Shown piece after piece: positions 61,403-64,000 of a stretch of DNA of 64,000 nucleotides. The position numbers were made by a program, and so were the translations under genes. Position 1 is the stretch's first letter. Each line of letters begins with the position of its first letter. The notes beneath the pieces are model-generated. The model was not told where the DNA came from. It made no database searches and saw only the letters and a program-made list of their open reading frames with translations. Origin of the DNA: Gammaproteobacteria bacterium (GTDB lineage Bacteria > Pseudomonadota > Gammaproteobacteria > Xanthomonadales > SZUA-36); assembly GCA_021772935.1 (NCBI GenBank), contig JAJFLA010000049.1:1-64000 (forward strand). The letters are read 5' to 3'.

Positions 61403-62875
61403 ATGAAGACACGTAAGCGCAACTGGTTACCTGGCTTTCTGACGATACTTTTATTGATCGGAATTCCGCTATGGTTGTTCACTGGGGCTGACGAACCCAA
61501 TCTGGACACACCCTGGGAAAGTATGCTGAAGCGCCCGGCCCATGTGGATCACAAGGGTCTTTACTCCACCATGGGAGACCTCACGACGGGCCAGGAAGTG
61601 ACGGCCGCGTGTCTCAGCTGTCATGAAGATGCCGGAGACCAGGTTCTGCATACAGCGCACTGGCGCTGGGAATCCGACCCGGTTGAAATTGAAGGTCGCG
61701 AGGGGCTTTTTTCCACTGGCAAAAAAAACACGATTAACAACTTTTGTATCGGTATCCAGGGGAACTGGGCGTCATGCACAGCTTGCCATGCCGGCTATGG
61801 TTGGGATGACGCAGAGTTTGATTTCGAGGACCAGGGCAATATTGATTGCCTGGTTTGCCACGATAACTCTGGTACCTATCGCAAGGGTCCTGCTGGACTA
61901 CCGCTGGAAGGTGTAGACCTGTTGGCCGCCGCGAAAAGTGTTGCTATGCCAACGCGGGAAAATTGCGGTGGTTGCCACTTCCGTGGTGGCGGCGGTAATG
62001 CGGTTAAACATGGCGACCTGGACGAAAGCTTGTATTTCCCCACGGTCGACATTGATGTCCACATGGGGCGTTACAACTTTCAGTGTGTGGATTGCCATCA
62101 AACTAAGGATCATGTTATCGGTGGCCGTTCTATCAGCGTAAGTGTAGACAACAAGAATCAAATTGCCTGTACCGATTGTCACAACCCAAAACTGCATTCA
62201 GATGAGCGTATTAATTCGCACACGGACACACTTGCCTGCCAGACCTGTCACATTCCGGAAGTGGCAGTCAAGCAAGCGACCAAGACACACTGGGATTGGT
62301 CAGCAGCCGGTGATGACTCCAAAGAAGAAGATGCACATCACTATATGAAGATCAAAGGCAGTTTCGTTTATGAGAAGAACCTGAGACCCGAATACCGCTG
62401 GTACAACGGCTTGACGGAACGTTACCTGGTGGGTGACAAGATCAATAACAACGGCAGCACTTTGATGAACCCTCCCAAGGGGGATATCCGTGACGCTGGT
62501 GCCCGAATTTGGCCGTTCAAGATTCACCGGGCCAAACAGCCATATGATGTTGATAACGGGCATTTGATGATACCGGTCACTTCTGGACAAGGGGGTTATT
62601 GGAAAAAATTTGACTGGGACCAGGCACTTCGTCTCGGTTCTGAAATTACCGGGCTTGACTACAGCGGCAATTACGATTTCGCAGCGACAGAAATGTTCTG
62701 GCCACAGACACATATGGTGGCAACCAAGGACAGGGCGCTGCAGTGTCAGGCTTGTCACGCTGAGAATGGCAGAATGGATTGGCAGGCGCTGGGATATGAC
62801 GGCGACCCCATCAAACAAGGCAGTCAGACGCGTAGAAGGGTTGCAGATGAGCAAACAGGTGCAGATCATGAATAA
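61403..62875 (+). CDS. Octahaem cytochrome c, tetrathionate reductase (OTR) family (490 aa)
   Basis: ATG 61403 opens an N-terminal membrane helix (residues 8-26) that is probably uncleaved. Eight haem sites: CLSCH, CTACH, CLVCH, CGGCH, CVDCH, CTDCH, CQTCH and CQACH. The order and the segments HTAHWRWES, NNFCIGIQGNWASCTACHAGYGW, ENCGGCHFRGGGGNAVKHGD and AFWPFKIHR-like match the OTR family first seen in Shewanella. OTR can reduce tetrathionate, nitrite and hydroxylamine in vitro; the natural substrate is not settled. A catalytic Lys-bearing haem is typical but I could not verify the residue. Confidence 0.88.
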   Translation: MKTRKRNWLPGFLTILLLIGIPLWLFTGADEPNLDTPWESMLKRPAHVDHKGLYSTMGDLTTGQEVTAACLSCHEDAGDQVLHTAHWRWESDPVEIEGREGLFSTGKKNTINNFCIGIQGNWASCTACHAGYGWDDAEFDFEDQGNIDCLVCHDNSGTYRKGPAGLPLEGVDLLAAAKSVAMPTRENCGGCHFRGGGGNAVKHGDLDESLYFPTVDIDVHMGRYNFQCVDCHQTKDHVIGGRSISVSVDNKNQIACTDCHNPKLHSDERINSHTDTLACQTCHIPEVAVKQATKTHWDWSAAGDDSKEEDAHHYMKIKGSFVYEKNLRPEYRWYNGLTERYLVGDKINNNGSTLMNPPKGDIRDAGARIWPFKIHRAKQPYDVDNGHLMIPVTSGQGGYWKKFDWDQALRLGSEITGLDYSGNYDFAATEMFWPQTHMVATKDRALQCQACHAENGRMDWQALGYDGDPIKQGSQTRRRVADEQTGADHE

Positions 62876-64000
62876 TCAGCGCAGACACCTGACCGCTTTT
62901 TTCTTGAATGGGCTCCTGATGACAGTATTCAGCACCTTATCAGTAGCTAACGGGCTGCACCCGGATGTAGCGATCATGGATGCACAAGGTAATCCTGTCG
63001 TTGAAAGTGGTTTGCCCATGTCAACGATGACCAGTTGTGGTGGGGATTGTCACGAGACGACATACATCATGTCCAACAGCGATCATGCGGATGCCGGTGC
63101 GAGCCAGTTGGGTCATGGTGAAAACACACATGGATGGCAACAGGGGCCCGGTTATTTTGGTGGCTGGGATCCAGTGGCTTACGATACCGATGGTCTGTCA
63201 GCATCCGCTGGTATGGACATAAAGGCCTGGTTGAAACGCTATGGGCCAAGACATGTCGGTGGCGGCCCTGTTGCAGGTCTTGTCGAAATGGATTGTCTGC
63301 TCTGCCATACCGATATAGATCATTCAGCGCGTGAAGCTGCACTTCGATCCGGTGATTTTGCCTGGGCAAACTCAGCTTCACTCGCCTCGCTGGGGATTCT
63401 CGTTCAGGAACAGGGTCAGTGGTTATGGGATCGTTCGAAATTCCAGGCTGGCGGTGTGCTTGACGATGGTTTGCTCGATATTCGCAAACCCCGCGATGAA
63501 AACTGTGCACAGTGCCATGGTCTGGCTGAGAACAATCTTGAGGAACCACTGACGATATCAGCGGATCAATACTCGCGCCACAATACGGATCGCACAGGGC
63601 AAATCATTTCACCGCAGAAGCTACTTAATAGTGGCTTGAATATCTCCGGAAAAGAGAGTTTGAACTATCCGTTTGATGTCCACACCGACCGCGTAGTTGG
63701 CTGTGTGAATTGTCACTATTCCCTCAATAATCCGGTGTATTTCAGGCAACGCGAAAAAAGCCGCCCATTACACCTTGATTTTGATCCGCGTCGCATGAGC
63801 AGTGCGGATTACCTGGTTCGCCCTTTACACCAATTCGCCAAGGGCCAGTCCACCTTGGGGTTGGCGGCAAGCAACACAGAAAACAGTCTGCGACGTTGTG
63901 AATCTTGTCACAATGCTGAAAAGGTACATGAGTGGCTACCCTTCAAGCAGCAACATTTCACCTCGCTGGCTTGTGAGTCCTGCCACATACCCCGGTTATT
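62847..64000 (+). CDS. Multihaem cytochrome c, truncated by the window end
   Basis: ATG 62847 has GAAGGG six bases upstream and overlaps the OTR gene by 29 bases; ATG 62868 is a second choice. The frame stays open to the edge (384 codons). An N-terminal helix ends near SVANG. One CGGDCH (a CxxxCH) is followed by five CxxCH: CLLCH, CAQCH, CVNCH, CESCH and CESCH. The pairing with an OTR-family gene suggests it is the electron donor or partner. The rest of the protein, and any further haem sites, lie outside the window. Confidence 0.85.
   Translation, partial: MSKQVQIMNNQRRHLTAFFLNGLLMTVFSTLSVANGLHPDVAIMDAQGNPVVESGLPMSTMTSCGGDCHETTYIMSNSDHADAGASQLGHGENTHGWQQGPGYFGGWDPVAYDTDGLSASAGMDIKAWLKRYGPRHVGGGPVAGLVEMDCLLCHTDIDHSAREAALRSGDFAWANSASLASLGILVQEQGQWLWDRSKFQAGGVLDDGLLDIRKPRDENCAQCHGLAENNLEEPLTISADQYSRHNTDRTGQIISPQKLLNSGLNISGKESLNYPFDVHTDRVVGCVNCHYSLNNPVYFRQREKSRPLHLDFDPRRMSSADYLVRPLHQFAKGQSTLGLAASNTENSLRRCESCHNAEKVHEWLPFKQQHFTSLACESCHIPRL

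Overview
The window looks like a gammaproteobacterial chromosome segment of moderate GC from an anaerobic or facultatively anaerobic, cytochrome-rich respirer. The reasons are an enterobacterial-style frdABCD operon, a rquA-type rhodoquinone gene beside it, an MtrA/MtrB-type outer-membrane electron conduit, NrfD- and HybB-type quinol modules, and FNR-like boxes before many operons. I cannot name the genus. No rRNA, tRNA, CRISPR array, transposase or prophage was recognised.

Layout. (1) 1-16 kb is an exported or surface-protein region: the end of a 3-coathanger-stack protein, three peptidase-S74 (intramolecular chaperone) proteins of which two sit in a duplicated two-gene cassette, a large FG-GAP/ASPIC-UnbV protein, a YyaL-type thioredoxin-fold protein, a small sulfotransferase, and a ten-unit repeat protein with an IPTL-CTERM-like tail that is split by a frameshift. 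(2) 16-20 kb is housekeeping: NAD-type malic enzyme, a small membrane protein, a CNNM/CBS protein. (3) 20-43.5 kb is a dense respiratory island: mono-, di-, tetra-, penta-, octa- and nonaheme c cytochromes, two ferredoxin plus NrfD/HybB quinol modules, and two nonaheme/cytochrome-b systems (one fused, one split). (4) 35-36 kb and 39-49.4 kb hold an unusual signalling set: a lone receiver, a receiver with a C-terminal membrane segment, two receiver-GcvH-like fusions, a sigma-54 activator and two kinases whose periplasmic domains carry haem-attachment-like motifs. (5) 49-54.6 kb: protoporphyrinogen oxidase, a monohaem lipoprotein, and a decahaem cytochrome with its porin. (6) 54.7-61.2 kb: frdABCD, rquA, a DUF1538 pair, a PII-like protein and a CBS protein. 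(7) 61.4 kb to the end: an octahaem tetrathionate-reductase-family cytochrome and a truncated multihaem cytochrome.

How it may work together (inference). Several membrane modules (NrfD-like, HybB-like, two cytochrome b) could oxidise quinol and pass electrons to periplasmic multihaem cytochromes. Those could feed an octahaem reductase or leave the cell through the decahaem/porin conduit. FrdABCD with RquA points to rhodoquinol-driven fumarate reduction. I count about 78 CxxCH motifs in recognisable cytochromes, yet there is no molybdopterin catalytic subunit and no cytochrome c maturation gene here. FNR-type dyads and one near-perfect sigma-54 promoter suggest control by oxygen or redox state and by the two-component system in the same region.
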